Below, one piece after another: positions 8,797-17,455 of a stretch of DNA of 40,144 nucleotides. The notes beneath the pieces are model-generated. The model saw only the letters and a program-made list of their open reading frames with translations. It did no database searches and was not told where the DNA came from. This stretch comes from Burkholderiales bacterium (lineage in GTDB: Bacteria > Pseudomonadota > Gammaproteobacteria > Burkholderiales > Burkholderiaceae_D), in assembly GCA_016200895.1 (NCBI GenBank), contig JACQDX010000099.1, forward strand, positions 1 to 40,144. The letters run 5' to 3'. Every line of letters begins with the position of its first letter. The first letter of the stretch is position 1. A program made the translations under genes and the position numbers.

Positions 8797-9549
8797 ATGA
8801 TCGTATTAATTACAGGCGCAAGTTCAGGTTTTGGCGAGGAAATGGCGCGCAAATTTGTCCGTGAAGGGCATAAAGTCATCGCTGCCGCCCGTCGCACTGA
8901 CAGACTGGACGCTTTGAAAGCTGAACTCGGTGCAGCCTTGTTGCCAGTCACACTGGATGTGACCAGCAAAGATTCCATCAAACAGGCTTTGGCAGGTTTG
9001 AGTGTCGAATGGAAAAATATTGATGTGCTGGTCAATAATGCCGGTCTGGCCCTGGGGACTGAGCCTGCCCATCTGGCTTCCCAGGATGAATGGGATACCA
9101 TGATAGATACCAATACCAAGGGCCTGGTGACGGTCACCAGAGCAGTTCTGCCAGACATGGTGGCACGTGGCACTGGAGTGGTCATTAATATAGGTTCAGT
9201 GGCTGGTGAAACTCCTTATCCGGGTGGCAATGTGTATGGTGCAACCAAGGCTTTTGTAGACCAGTTCACCCGCAATTTGCGTGCTGACCTGGTTGGTACT
9301 GGGGTGCGTGCCACTAATATTGCCCCCGGCTTGTGCGGCGGTACTGAATTTTCGAATGTACGCTTTCGTGGCAATGACGATGCTGCGGCCAAGGTGTATG
9401 AAGGCACGGTACCGCTGACCGCTGTTGATATCGCTGAAACGGCCTACTGGATAGCAACTTTGCCTGCGCATGTGAATATCAATCATATAGAAATGATGCC
9501 TACTTGCCAGGGTTATGGGCCACTGGTCATCAAGCGCACGACGGCGTGA
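8797..9549 (+). CDS. ydfG: Short-chain dehydrogenase, YdfG type (NADP-dependent 3-hydroxy acid dehydrogenase)
   Basis: This 250-residue classical SDR has the dinucleotide motif TGASSGFG (6-13), NNAG (80-83) and catalytic S134, Y147 and K151 (YGATK). The positions match those of E. coli YdfG. Several long stretches also match YdfG, for example NIDVLVNNAGLALG, GGTEFSNVRF and LPAHVNINHIEMMP. YdfG oxidises serine, allo-threonine and 3-hydroxy acids, and reduces malonic semialdehyde with NADPH, in the cytosol. The start ATG 8797 has AAGGAA upstream. It is a single gene: a strong hairpin follows it and ybgC begins about 150 bases later. Confidence 0.92.
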   Translation: MIVLITGASSGFGEEMARKFVREGHKVIAAARRTDRLDALKAELGAALLPVTLDVTSKDSIKQALAGLSVEWKNIDVLVNNAGLALGTEPAHLASQDEWDTMIDTNTKGLVTVTRAVLPDMVARGTGVVINIGSVAGETPYPGGNVYGATKAFVDQFTRNLRADLVGTGVRATNIAPGLCGGTEFSNVRFRGNDDAAAKVYEGTVPLTAVDIAETAYWIATLPAHVNINHIEMMPTCQGYGPLVIKRTTA

Positions 9550-9586
9550 TCTTCAAACAGTTTTTGAGATAGCTGATTTGCTCTGC

Positions 9587-9611
9587 TTGCTGCCAACTAA
9601 GATGGCAGCAA
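9587..9611 (+). terminator. Hairpin after ydfG, possible terminator
   Basis: A perfect 9-bp stem TTGCTGCCA/TGGCAGCAA with loop ACTAAGA lies 40 bases after the ydfG stop. No T-run follows it, so it may be a weak terminator or an mRNA 3'-end stabiliser. Confidence 0.45.
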
Positions 9612-9702
9612 CTGGTTCTCGAATGCCGCACGCGCTTTATCCTGCTGACTTTGAGTGACAAAGAGTAAATATACGCACCTAATAGCCGGTAAAGTTTATA
9701 CT

Positions 9703-10101
9703 ATGAAAACAGAATTTGTATGGCCGGTCAGAGTCTACTATGAAGACACCGATGCAGGTGGTATCGTTTTTTATGCGAATTACCTGAAATTTTTTGAGCG
9801 AGCCCGCACAGAGTGGCTCAGGGCTGCAGGCGTCAACCAGCAGCAAATGGCAGATGAGCATGGCCTGATGTTTGTCGTCAAAGCCACCGCAGTCGAGTAT
9901 CATGCACCCGCCAGGCTTGATGATGAACTAAGGCTCACTGTTGTGGTCGAAAAGCTGGGCAGGGCATCTGTACAGTTTATGCAAGAAGCCTGGTGTGGTC
10001 AGCGTTTGCTGGCTTCGGGCAAGATCAAGGTGGGCTGTGTCAGCAAGGCTGAAGTCAGGCCGGCGGCTATTCCTGCTGAAGTGCTCGCAAAGATAGGCTG
10101 A
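9703..10101 (+). CDS. ybgC: Acyl-CoA thioesterase YbgC (tol-pal associated)
   Basis: This 4HBT hotdog-fold thioesterase has the N-terminus WPVRVYYEDTDAGGIVFYANY. The catalytic Asp is D17, numbered from ATG 9703. ERARTEWLRAAG and VEYHAPARLDDEL follow, all close to E. coli YbgC. I chose ATG 9703 (132 residues) over the upstream in-frame GTG 9655. The family begins just before WPVRVYYEDTD, and the extra 16 residues are not family-like. YbgC hydrolyses acyl-CoA/ACP species and associates with the phospholipid synthesis machinery. It usually opens the tol-pal operon, and here it precedes tolQ by 60 bases. Confidence 0.93.
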   Translation: MKTEFVWPVRVYYEDTDAGGIVFYANYLKFFERARTEWLRAAGVNQQQMADEHGLMFVVKATAVEYHAPARLDDELRLTVVVEKLGRASVQFMQEAWCGQRLLASGKIKVGCVSKAEVRPAAIPAEVLAKIG

Positions 10102-10161
10102 GATTATTTTTATTTTAGGGCTGCAACAATGCCCGGTGTTTTGTTTTTGAATTGATTCAAT

Positions 10162-10857
10162 ATGACTGTTACCCAAGACCTTTCATTTTTAAGTCTGATC
10201 ACGAATGCCTCGATTCTGGTGCAACTGGTCATGGCACTTCTGCTAGGCGTGTCACTGACGAGCTGGACTTACATCTTCAGTAAAATGTTCGCCATCAAAA
10301 AAGCCCGTGGACAAACAGAAGAATTTGAACGCAACTTCTGGTCTGGTGGCAATCTGGTTGATCTGTATGCGGCAGCGACCAATAGCCGCCGTACTGGCCG
10401 CGACACAAGTGGTGCGCTCGAACGCATATTCGAAGCCGGTATGAGCGAATACCACAAGGTAAAGACAGCCAATAAAACCACGCTGGATGCCACGGCCATG
10501 CTTGACGGTGCGCGCCGTGCCATGCGCGCGTCTTACCAGCGTGAAATGGATTTACTGGAGTCGCACTTGTCCTTCCTGGCTTCCGTTGGTTCTGTCTCAC
10601 CGTATATTGGTTTGTTCGGTACAGTCTGGGGCATCATGAATTCTTTCCGTGGTCTTGCAAATGTGCAGCAAGCTACACTGGCTGCGGTGGCTCCTGGTAT
10701 TGCCGAGGCCTTGATTGCTACGGCGATAGGCCTGTTTGCCGCTATCCCTGCTGTGCTGGCCTATAACCGTTACTCCCATGATATAGACAGGCTGGCGATA
10801 CGCTTTGAAACCTTTATCGAGGAATTCTCCAACATTCTCCAGCGTCAGTCACGCTAG
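10162..10857 (+). CDS. tolQ: Tol-Pal system inner-membrane protein TolQ
   Basis: This 231-residue protein is of the TolQ/ExbB/MotA proton-channel family. Hydrophobic segments lie at about 17-38, 137-160 and 170-195. The conserved region SYQREMDLLESHLSFLASVGSVSPYIGLFGTVWGIM and the final helix PGIAEALIATAIGLFAAIPAVLAYN are diagnostic. TolQ with TolR forms the proton-driven stator that normally energises TolA for outer-membrane constriction at division. YbgC upstream supports TolQ over ExbB. The usual downstream partners tolA, tolB and pal are not in this window. Confidence 0.93.
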   Translation: MTVTQDLSFLSLITNASILVQLVMALLLGVSLTSWTYIFSKMFAIKKARGQTEEFERNFWSGGNLVDLYAAATNSRRTGRDTSGALERIFEAGMSEYHKVKTANKTTLDATAMLDGARRAMRASYQREMDLLESHLSFLASVGSVSPYIGLFGTVWGIMNSFRGLANVQQATLAAVAPGIAEALIATAIGLFAAIPAVLAYNRYSHDIDRLAIRFETFIEEFSNILQRQSR

Positions 10858-10872
10858 TAAGAATGAAATAGC

Positions 10873-11316
10873 ATGAGTACCCTGCGTGGCGAACGTAAAC
10901 GCAAATTCAAGGCAGAAATCAACGTCGTTCCGTATATCGACGTGATGCTGGTGCTGCTGGTGATTTTCATGGTGTGCGCACCGATGACCAATCCCAGTGT
11001 CATCAACTTGCCCACGGCCGGACAATCTACACAGCCGCCATCTGATTACATAGAAATCACTTTGCGACCCGATGCAGCTTCAACCATCAGTATCAATAGC
11101 AAAGCCGGTAGCAATGGCAATAACCGCCAGGAAAGCAAGGAAGAAGCGAAAGACCGCAAGCAGCTGATGCAAAAACTGCGCGAGTATCATGATGCCAAAC
11201 CCGAATTGTCCGTATTGGTATCTGCTGATAAAGGCATGATTTATGACGAGGTCATACAAGTGATTTCAGAAGCAAAAAAATTGGGTATTAATCGCGTTGG
11301 TCTGGCGACCAAGTGA
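10873..11316 (+). CDS. tolR: Tol-Pal system protein TolR
   Basis: This 147-residue protein of the TolR/ExbD family has a cytoplasmic basic N-terminus. One membrane helix contains the proton-handling Asp23 in NVVPYIDVMLVLLVIFMV, and a periplasmic domain ends KKLGINRVGLATK. Position 23 is the same as in E. coli TolR. A charged low-complexity insert (SNGNNRQESKEEAKDRKQ) interrupts the periplasmic domain. The gene starts 15 bases after tolQ. Only 10 bases separate its stop from the tamA ATG, so tolR and tamA are probably cotranscribed. Confidence 0.93.
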   Translation: MSTLRGERKRKFKAEINVVPYIDVMLVLLVIFMVCAPMTNPSVINLPTAGQSTQPPSDYIEITLRPDAASTISINSKAGSNGNNRQESKEEAKDRKQLMQKLREYHDAKPELSVLVSADKGMIYDEVIQVISEAKKLGINRVGLATK

Positions 11317-11326
11317 GTTTTTTCAG

Positions 11327-13192
11327 ATGCAGATAAGACTGCGCCTCTCACTGATATTGTTCTGTGCCGCCGGATTATGCGGTGCAGGCTTGGTGAGGGC
11401 GCAGCAGCCTGCACAAACTGAAGCCCCCGCCGTTGTCGTACCAGCACCCGAGGCAGATAGCGAAGCCACTACCAGCAGTGCCAGCAGCGGCCGCTTGCAA
11501 CTGGTCGCGGTCAAATCACATTGGGCAGATTTGTTGAGGGAGCATATCCCGGAATTTTCCAGCAATGCCGAAGCACAAAATATTACACCTGCATTGATCA
11601 GAAGATTACGTCTGGATATTGGCAATATCCTCGCCACTGAAGGATATTTCTCACCACAGATCCAGTTTGAAAATCCTGATCAAACTGCAGCGGCACCTGC
11701 AACTGCAAGCGCGACAAATAAAATCATTCACGTCACTGTGGAAGCTGGCCAGCGTACCTTCATAGAGAATGTATCTCTAAAGGTGTTGGGGCCCATGGCA
11801 GATGCCATTGATGCAGGTGACAAAGCCGTCATCAAAAGGCGGCGTACGCTTCAGGAAGACTGGGGTCTGGCTGTCGGTCAGCCATTCCGCGACGCTGACT
11901 GGTCCGACTCCAAGACACAATTGCTGGAAAGCCTGCGTGCCGATGCTTACGCGTCAGCCAACATCACTTCCAGCGAAGCAAAAATAGACGCTGACCAACA
12001 TAGCGGCGTGTTGCAAGTCGAAGTCAATAGCGGCCCGGTTTTTACCCTTGGTGATTTGCGTGTTAATGGTTTGCAGCGTTACCCGTCTTGGTTGATAGAG
12101 CGTTATCAGGCGCCTCAAAAAGGCGAAGTATATTCACGTTCGCGCTTGCTGGATTTCCAGCGTTCCTTGCAAAACTCGGCTTATTTTGCCACTGTCGCTG
12201 TGGGTGTAGATCCTGACCCGGAAAAAGCCGATGCCGTACCTGTGGATGTGACTGTGGTTGAGCGTCAGGCACGCGATTTGAGTTTTGGTCTGGGTTATAG
12301 CACCAATACCGGTTATCGCAGCGAAGTAGCCTACCGTGACCGTAATATTCTCGATCAGGCATGGGATTTGCGGAGTGCTGTCAGACTGGAACAACGCCGC
12401 CAACTTGGTTATGTCGATATTTATCTTCCACCCAGAGAAAGCAAATTCCTTGATTCTTTTGGCGTGCTGGTAGAGCGTGAAAACATCGCTGGCGTACGCT
12501 CCAGTCGCAACGCCCTGGGCGTAAAACGTACCAGTACACGCGGCCACCTGGAACAGCGCCTGGGCTTGAATATCATCAGGGAAAAAATTTCTCCAGATGG
12601 TGAAGCAGAAGAAGTCAACAAGGCGCTGGTTGCCAGCATAGGCTGGACCTGGCGTGATGTTGATCAGCCTTTCGATCCGCGCAAAGGGCAGATTTTGCAA
12701 TTCGATCTTGCAGCATCTGAAAAGGCATTGTTCTCTGACCAGCGCTTCATCCGCAGCTATGCCAAATACCAGCGCTGGATACCCGTACAAAAAACAGATA
12801 CCGTGATCTTGCGCGCAGAACTTGGCGCTGTTTTTTCCAAGGATGAAGAGGGTATCCCAGAAGATTACTTGTTCCGCACTGGCGGCAGCACTACCGTGCG
12901 CGGCTATGGGTATCAAACCCTGGGTATACAACATGTAGGCAGCACCCGTGGTGGCCGCGTGATGGCAACTGCCAGTGCAGAATATGTGCACTGGCTGAAC
13001 TCTACATGGGGTGCTGCGACTTTTCTGGACGTGGGCAATGCCGCTGACAATTTCCGTGAGTTGAGTCTGAAGCAGGGTATGGGCGTCGGTGCGCGCTACA
13101 AAACCCCGGCAGGGCCGATTGCACTTGATCTGGCTTATGGTCGCCAAACAAAAAAAGTCCGGCTGGATTTTTCCATTGCTATCGCGTTCTGA
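11327..13192 (+). CDS. tamA: TamA-like outer-membrane translocation/assembly protein (Omp85 family)
   Basis: I chose ATG 11327 (621 residues) because it opens a clean signal peptide (MQIRLRLSLILFCAAGLCGAG, cut before AQQ). The longer frame from GTG 11297 overlaps the tolR end. POTRA-type repeats occupy roughly residues 50-270, for example GPVFTLGDLRVNGLQRYP. A 16-strand barrel domain follows with the lid motif VRGYG near residue 524 and a terminal beta-signal ending in Phe (FSIAIAF). TamA sits in the outer membrane and pairs with TamB to insert autotransporters and other proteins or to move lipids across the periplasm. tamB follows after 1 base. Confidence 0.92.
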   Translation: MQIRLRLSLILFCAAGLCGAGLVRAQQPAQTEAPAVVVPAPEADSEATTSSASSGRLQLVAVKSHWADLLREHIPEFSSNAEAQNITPALIRRLRLDIGNILATEGYFSPQIQFENPDQTAAAPATASATNKIIHVTVEAGQRTFIENVSLKVLGPMADAIDAGDKAVIKRRRTLQEDWGLAVGQPFRDADWSDSKTQLLESLRADAYASANITSSEAKIDADQHSGVLQVEVNSGPVFTLGDLRVNGLQRYPSWLIERYQAPQKGEVYSRSRLLDFQRSLQNSAYFATVAVGVDPDPEKADAVPVDVTVVERQARDLSFGLGYSTNTGYRSEVAYRDRNILDQAWDLRSAVRLEQRRQLGYVDIYLPPRESKFLDSFGVLVERENIAGVRSSRNALGVKRTSTRGHLEQRLGLNIIREKISPDGEAEEVNKALVASIGWTWRDVDQPFDPRKGQILQFDLAASEKALFSDQRFIRSYAKYQRWIPVQKTDTVILRAELGAVFSKDEEGIPEDYLFRTGGSTTVRGYGYQTLGIQHVGSTRGGRVMATASAEYVHWLNSTWGAATFLDVGNAADNFRELSLKQGMGVGARYKTPAGPIALDLAYGRQTKKVRLDFSIAIAF

Positions 13193-13193
13193 T

Positions 13194-16100
13194 ATGAGTG
13201 CAAACAAAAAAAATCAGACGGAGAAGACGGAGAAAAATCTGCCCGCTGAAAAAAAGCGTAGTCATTTGCGTCGATTAAGTTTGTTTACGCTCAAGCTGTT
13301 TCTGATATTGCTCGTAGTGGGTACTCTCGCCTTCGTCTGGATGTACAAAACTGAAAGTGGCACCAGAACCGCACTGGCCCTGATAGAAAATATCAGTCTT
13401 GGTAGTCTCAAATTCAGTGGCGTACAAGGTACTTTGGATGACCAACTCAAGCTCGATGAATTCAGCTTCATCTCCCAAGGTTTGCATATCAACGGCAGCG
13501 CTATTTCTTTGCAGTGGCGGCCAATTGCCTTATGGCGACGTCATGTCGATATCACCAGCCTGCAATTGAGTGCTTTGACTATCGCCAGCAGGCCCAGCAA
13601 AAAAGCCACCAGCGTCCCTGTTGATATTGGCCTGCCCTTTAGCCTGAGTGCGCCAAAGCTGGCACTGGGGCGCTTGCATATCGCTACCCTGGCTGATGGT
13701 GGCAAACTGGTGGAAACTCTGAAGCTCAGTGCACTGACTGGCAGTTTTTCGTATCAGGACAATTTATACAAAGCGCAAACCACACTGAGCAGCCCCTGGG
13801 GTAATTTGAAAGGCGACGCTGACATGGCCAGCCTCGCGCCTTTCAAGCTGAATAGCCGCCTTAGCCTGCAAGGTCAGATTCAGGAAGGCATCCCGCCTGT
13901 CATCTTGCAAGGCGCAGTCTCGGGCAGCTTGCAGGATATGCAAGTTGCAATGGAGGCGGCGTTGGACAGCGTAGCTGATAAGGATATCCGGAATAAAAAT
14001 CTGCAAGGACATGCGAAGGGGCGTATCAGCGCATTTACAGCGCCGTATATACGTGAGCTGGACATTGATGTCCAACATTTTGACCCGTCTGCATGGCAGA
14101 TGAATGCACCACACGCAGACTTGCGCATACTCACGCAATTGAAGCCAGTCACAGATGAAAAAAATACTGAAAAAAACGCGCAAAAAAATGCTGAGTTTGG
14201 TTTGACTGGCCCAATCAACATTCAAAATAACCAGACTGCCAGCATCAATAAGCAAGGCTTGCCAGTGCAGTCGCTGAGTACCAAGTTATTCTGGCAAGGC
14301 CAGCATCTGAACCTGACAGACCTGGCGGTGCAACTGGCAGGCAAGGGCAAGTTGCAAGGTGAGGCCGATATCAATTGGCAGGCGGTTGAGTTACAAGCTG
14401 ACTTGAAGCTGAACTTGTCCAATATCGATCTGAATCAAATCGACCAGCGTCTGCATACCAGCAATATACAAGGCAAGTTTTCTGCGCAGACTGCAAAAGA
14501 TAAAAGCGTCAAGCTGCAAGCGAAGTTGCAGGATGCGCACACCAGACTGAATGCCGATGCCACTTATCAGCACGAAAAACTTCTCTTGAATCTGGATAAG
14601 TTTGATTTGCAGGCAGAGGATGCACACTTGCAAGGCGCTGGTGACATCAGCTTCGCTGACAAGCAGCTATTCAATGTCAAAGCCAGCCTCAAAGATTTTG
14701 ACACCGCACGCTGGGTGACCACGCCTGCGGGCCGTTTGCAGGCAGATTTCAGTGCCCGTGGCCAACTCTCACCTCGCCTGGATGTGCAAGTCAATCTGCA
14801 GCAATTGCAGGGGCAATATGCAGGGCAGTCTGTGCAGGCGGGCATGGATATGCGTTGGCTGCAAGACCAACAGCTACAAGTCAAACAGCTTGATCTGCGC
14901 TTTGGTAAAAATACCCTGACCGGACAAGGTAACTGGGGCGGGGCAGACGATGTATTGAAATTGAATATCGATGCCCAGGATTTAAGTCACCTCAACCCCT
15001 TGTTCAGTAATTGGGAACTGGCACTCGGCGGTAGTCTGAAAGCAGATGCCGTATTGCGTGGCCGCTTCAATGAGCCTGCAGGTAGCCTGGATGCCTTGGC
15101 ACAGCAAGTCAGCATCAAGCGCGGCAAGCAGCAATTCAGTATTGCGGAATTGAAGTCCCGCCTGAACCTGGCAAATGGTATCAAAGGACAATTTGATGGT
15201 GAAATTGTAGCCAGACATATAGGTGGTGATTTGCCAGCATGGAGTGCAACAGCCAACAACCCAGACAAACTGGAACAATTGAGTCTGAAATTACAGGGCA
15301 GGCGCGATGCCCATAAGCTGAGCCTGGAAACCATCTTCCCTAACAAACAAGCACTAAATCTGGTCGCCAATGGCAGCATGCAAGCCGATTCAAAAAGTGA
15401 TACTGCGTGGTCATGGAATGGCCAATTGCAGACATTGAACTTAAATGGCAGACCAGATTTGCGTCTCCAAAGCTCCGCGCCCCTGCAAGTGTCGGCGCAA
15501 GCAGTGCGACTGGGGAGCTTGTCACTGCAAAGTGCGCTTGGTAGTCTGCAACTGGATGAATTGGAATGGACGCCAGCGGCACTTAAAACCAAGGGGCAAA
15601 TCAGTGATGTGCATGTGTTAGATATCGCCAATCTGTTTTATCCGCAAAATGCGGTGACAGGTAATCTGCGATTGAACGCACAATGGAAGCTGCAGTTAAC
15701 TGAGCATGCACTGGGCGAAATTAAACTGCAACGCCAGAGTGGTGATTTGCGCTTTAATGATCCTGAAGGAACCGGTACTTCAGTCGCGCTGGGCATACGC
15801 GATGTGCAATTGCAAATGAAGCTGGGCGGTCTGGTCGCTGGCACCGATGGTGAAAGCCTGAATCTTGACCTGGTTGCTGATGGTAGCCGCCTCGGGCAAT
15901 GGCAAGTTAAGGCGAATACCCAGTTAAGCAAACAAAACAATGTCTGGACAATATTAGCAAGTGCGCCACTTGGCGGGCAAATCACGGCAGCCGTACCTGA
16001 TCTGCAATGGTTGGGGCCCTTCATCAATCCCGGTCTGGTACTCAAAGGCAAACTGAATGCGGATGCGAGCCTGTCTGGCAGCATAGGCAAGCCGGGGTAT

Positions 16101-17357
16101 CGTGCCAACCTGGCTGGGCGTGAAATGGAAATCGCTTTTGCCTCAGAAGGCGTGCTTTTGCCCAATGGTAGCTTTGATGCACAGATAGAAGACAAACACC
16201 TGAAAGTGACGAACCTGCAGTTTTCCAACACAGTCACAAGTATGCCGCGCCATGCGCAATTCCGGGACGAGAACTGGATAGGCAAGAAGGGTGAGTTCAA
16301 AGCCAGTGGCGATATCGACATGGGCAAGGAAACTGGCAGCATACAGGCGCAATGGGCTCAGTTTCCGCTTTTGCAGCGCAAGGACAGATGGTTGGTCGCC
16401 TCTGGTCAGGCGAACATCGTCGAGGCCAATAATATCTGGACCCTGACGGGCAAAGTGCTGGCAGACGGTGCTTATTTCAGGCTGCCAAAATTGCCACCGC
16501 CAAGTTTGTCCAGTGATGTTGTGGTCATACGCAAAACGGACAAGGCAGCGGCTAAAGCTGCGGAGGTTGACAGCAATCGAAAAGGCTTGAAGACCCGTGT
16601 CGATGTCAGTTTCGATATGGGACCACGTTTTGTCTTCGTTGGCCGTGGTCTCGATACCGGCCTGGAAGGCAGCCTGCGCCTGCGCTCCAGTGATGGCAGC
16701 CCCTTGCAGGCAAATGGTTCTATACGCGCTGTAAAGGGCGTTTATGAGGGCTACGGCCAGCAATTGGCGATAGAGCGCGGTATATTGAATTTCCAGGGAC
16801 CACCTGCCAATCCCGGCCTGAATATTCGCGCCCTGCGCAAGGGCTTACCTGTTGAAGCCGGGGTAGAAGTGGCTGGCATCGTCAGCGCGCCGCAAGTCAG
16901 GCTGGTATCTGAACCGGACGTGCCGGATGCAGAAAAACTCTCCTGGCTGGTATTGGGAAGAGGCTCAGATCAACTTGCCAGTGGTGACGCATCGTTGCTG
17001 ATGTCGGCAGCCACCGCGATATTTGGTGGCGATGGCAGCCGCAATGTGCCACGCGATATTGTGCAAGGCCTGGGTTTTGATGAGTTCTCGATAGGCTCAT
17101 CCTCAAACGGTTCAACCAGTCGTTTGCCAATACAGACTATCGCGGGTTCCACGGGCACGAGCAATGCCAGCACAGACCAGGTAGTCAGCGTCGGCAAACG
17201 CATCATGCCGGGGCTGGTACTGTCAGTAGAACGCGGCTTGTCAGATGCCAGTGGCGGCATCAAGCTGAGCTGGCAACTGACCAGGCGCATCAGCGTCACT
17301 GGCCGCACCGGCACTGAGTCTGCGGTGGATGTGAATTACACCTTCTCCTTCAATTAA
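13194..17357 (+). CDS. tamB: TamB-like translocation and assembly module protein (AsmA-like, DUF490)
   Basis: This protein has 1387 residues from ATG 13194, which starts one base after the tamA stop; longer in-frame extensions run inside tamA and are rejected. A signal anchor covers about 29-50 (SLFTLKLFLILLVVGTLAFVWMY). A very long repetitive beta-rich region rich in Gln, Leu and Asn follows, with alternating L-x-G-x-A-x-L patterns typical of AsmA/TamB bridge proteins. The C-terminal TamB domain has NPGLNIRALRKGLPVEAGVEV and LSWLVLGRG and ends DVNYTFSFN. TamB spans the periplasm as a hydrophobic groove and works with TamA, possibly in phospholipid transport. A strong hairpin terminator lies 20 bases downstream. 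Confidence 0.92.
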   Translation: MSANKKNQTEKTEKNLPAEKKRSHLRRLSLFTLKLFLILLVVGTLAFVWMYKTESGTRTALALIENISLGSLKFSGVQGTLDDQLKLDEFSFISQGLHINGSAISLQWRPIALWRRHVDITSLQLSALTIASRPSKKATSVPVDIGLPFSLSAPKLALGRLHIATLADGGKLVETLKLSALTGSFSYQDNLYKAQTTLSSPWGNLKGDADMASLAPFKLNSRLSLQGQIQEGIPPVILQGAVSGSLQDMQVAMEAALDSVADKDIRNKNLQGHAKGRISAFTAPYIRELDIDVQHFDPSAWQMNAPHADLRILTQLKPVTDEKNTEKNAQKNAEFGLTGPINIQNNQTASINKQGLPVQSLSTKLFWQGQHLNLTDLAVQLAGKGKLQGEADINWQAVELQADLKLNLSNIDLNQIDQRLHTSNIQGKFSAQTAKDKSVKLQAKLQDAHTRLNADATYQHEKLLLNLDKFDLQAEDAHLQGAGDISFADKQLFNVKASLKDFDTARWVTTPAGRLQADFSARGQLSPRLDVQVNLQQLQGQYAGQSVQAGMDMRWLQDQQLQVKQLDLRFGKNTLTGQGNWGGADDVLKLNIDAQDLSHLNPLFSNWELALGGSLKADAVLRGRFNEPAGSLDALAQQVSIKRGKQQFSIAELKSRLNLANGIKGQFDGEIVARHIGGDLPAWSATANNPDKLEQLSLKLQGRRDAHKLSLETIFPNKQALNLVANGSMQADSKSDTAWSWNGQLQTLNLNGRPDLRLQSSAPLQVSAQAVRLGSLSLQSALGSLQLDELEWTPAALKTKGQISDVHVLDIANLFYPQNAVTGNLRLNAQWKLQLTEHALGEIKLQRQSGDLRFNDPEGTGTSVALGIRDVQLQMKLGGLVAGTDGESLNLDLVADGSRLGQWQVKANTQLSKQNNVWTILASAPLGGQITAAVPDLQWLGPFINPGLVLKGKLNADASLSGSIGKPGYRANLAGREMEIAFASEGVLLPNGSFDAQIEDKHLKVTNLQFSNTVTSMPRHAQFRDENWIGKKGEFKASGDIDMGKETGSIQAQWAQFPLLQRKDRWLVASGQANIVEANNIWTLTGKVLADGAYFRLPKLPPPSLSSDVVVIRKTDKAAAKAAEVDSNRKGLKTRVDVSFDMGPRFVFVGRGLDTGLEGSLRLRSSDGSPLQANGSIRAVKGVYEGYGQQLAIERGILNFQGPPANPGLNIRALRKGLPVEAGVEVAGIVSAPQVRLVSEPDVPDAEKLSWLVLGRGSDQLASGDASLLMSAATAIFGGDGSRNVPRDIVQGLGFDEFSIGSSSNGSTSRLPIQTIAGSTGTSNASTDQVVSVGKRIMPGLVLSVERGLSDASGGIKLSWQLTRRISVTGRTGTESAVDVNYTFSFN

Positions 17358-17376
17358 AGCAAGCTGAAAAAGAAGC

Positions 17377-17406
17377 GGGGAGGCAATCCTGATGAATTGC
17401 CTCCCC
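17377..17406. terminator. Bidirectional terminator between tamB and the M16 protease
   Basis: A perfect 11-bp stem GGGGAGGCAAT/ATTGCCTCCCC with an 8-base loop sits between two convergent genes. On the + strand it is followed by GTGTTTTA. On the - strand it is followed by GCTTCTTTTTC. It should end both transcripts. Confidence 0.88.
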
Positions 17407-17455
17407 GTGTTTTATGTTGCCAATGCTGCCAATATTGCCGACGTCGCTGCCGATA

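Noticed and set aside
9655..9702. Upstream GTG start for ybgC
   Set aside because: The 16 extra residues do not resemble the family N-terminus; ATG 9703 gives the usual length.
13089..13193. Longer tamB start inside tamA
   Set aside because: It would overlap tamA by over 100 bases; ATG 13194 is one base after the tamA stop and begins a normal signal-anchor protein.
12134..13207. 357-codon open frame antisense to tamA
   Set aside because: It is the complement of tamA, lacks an RBS and reads as low-complexity shadow sequence.
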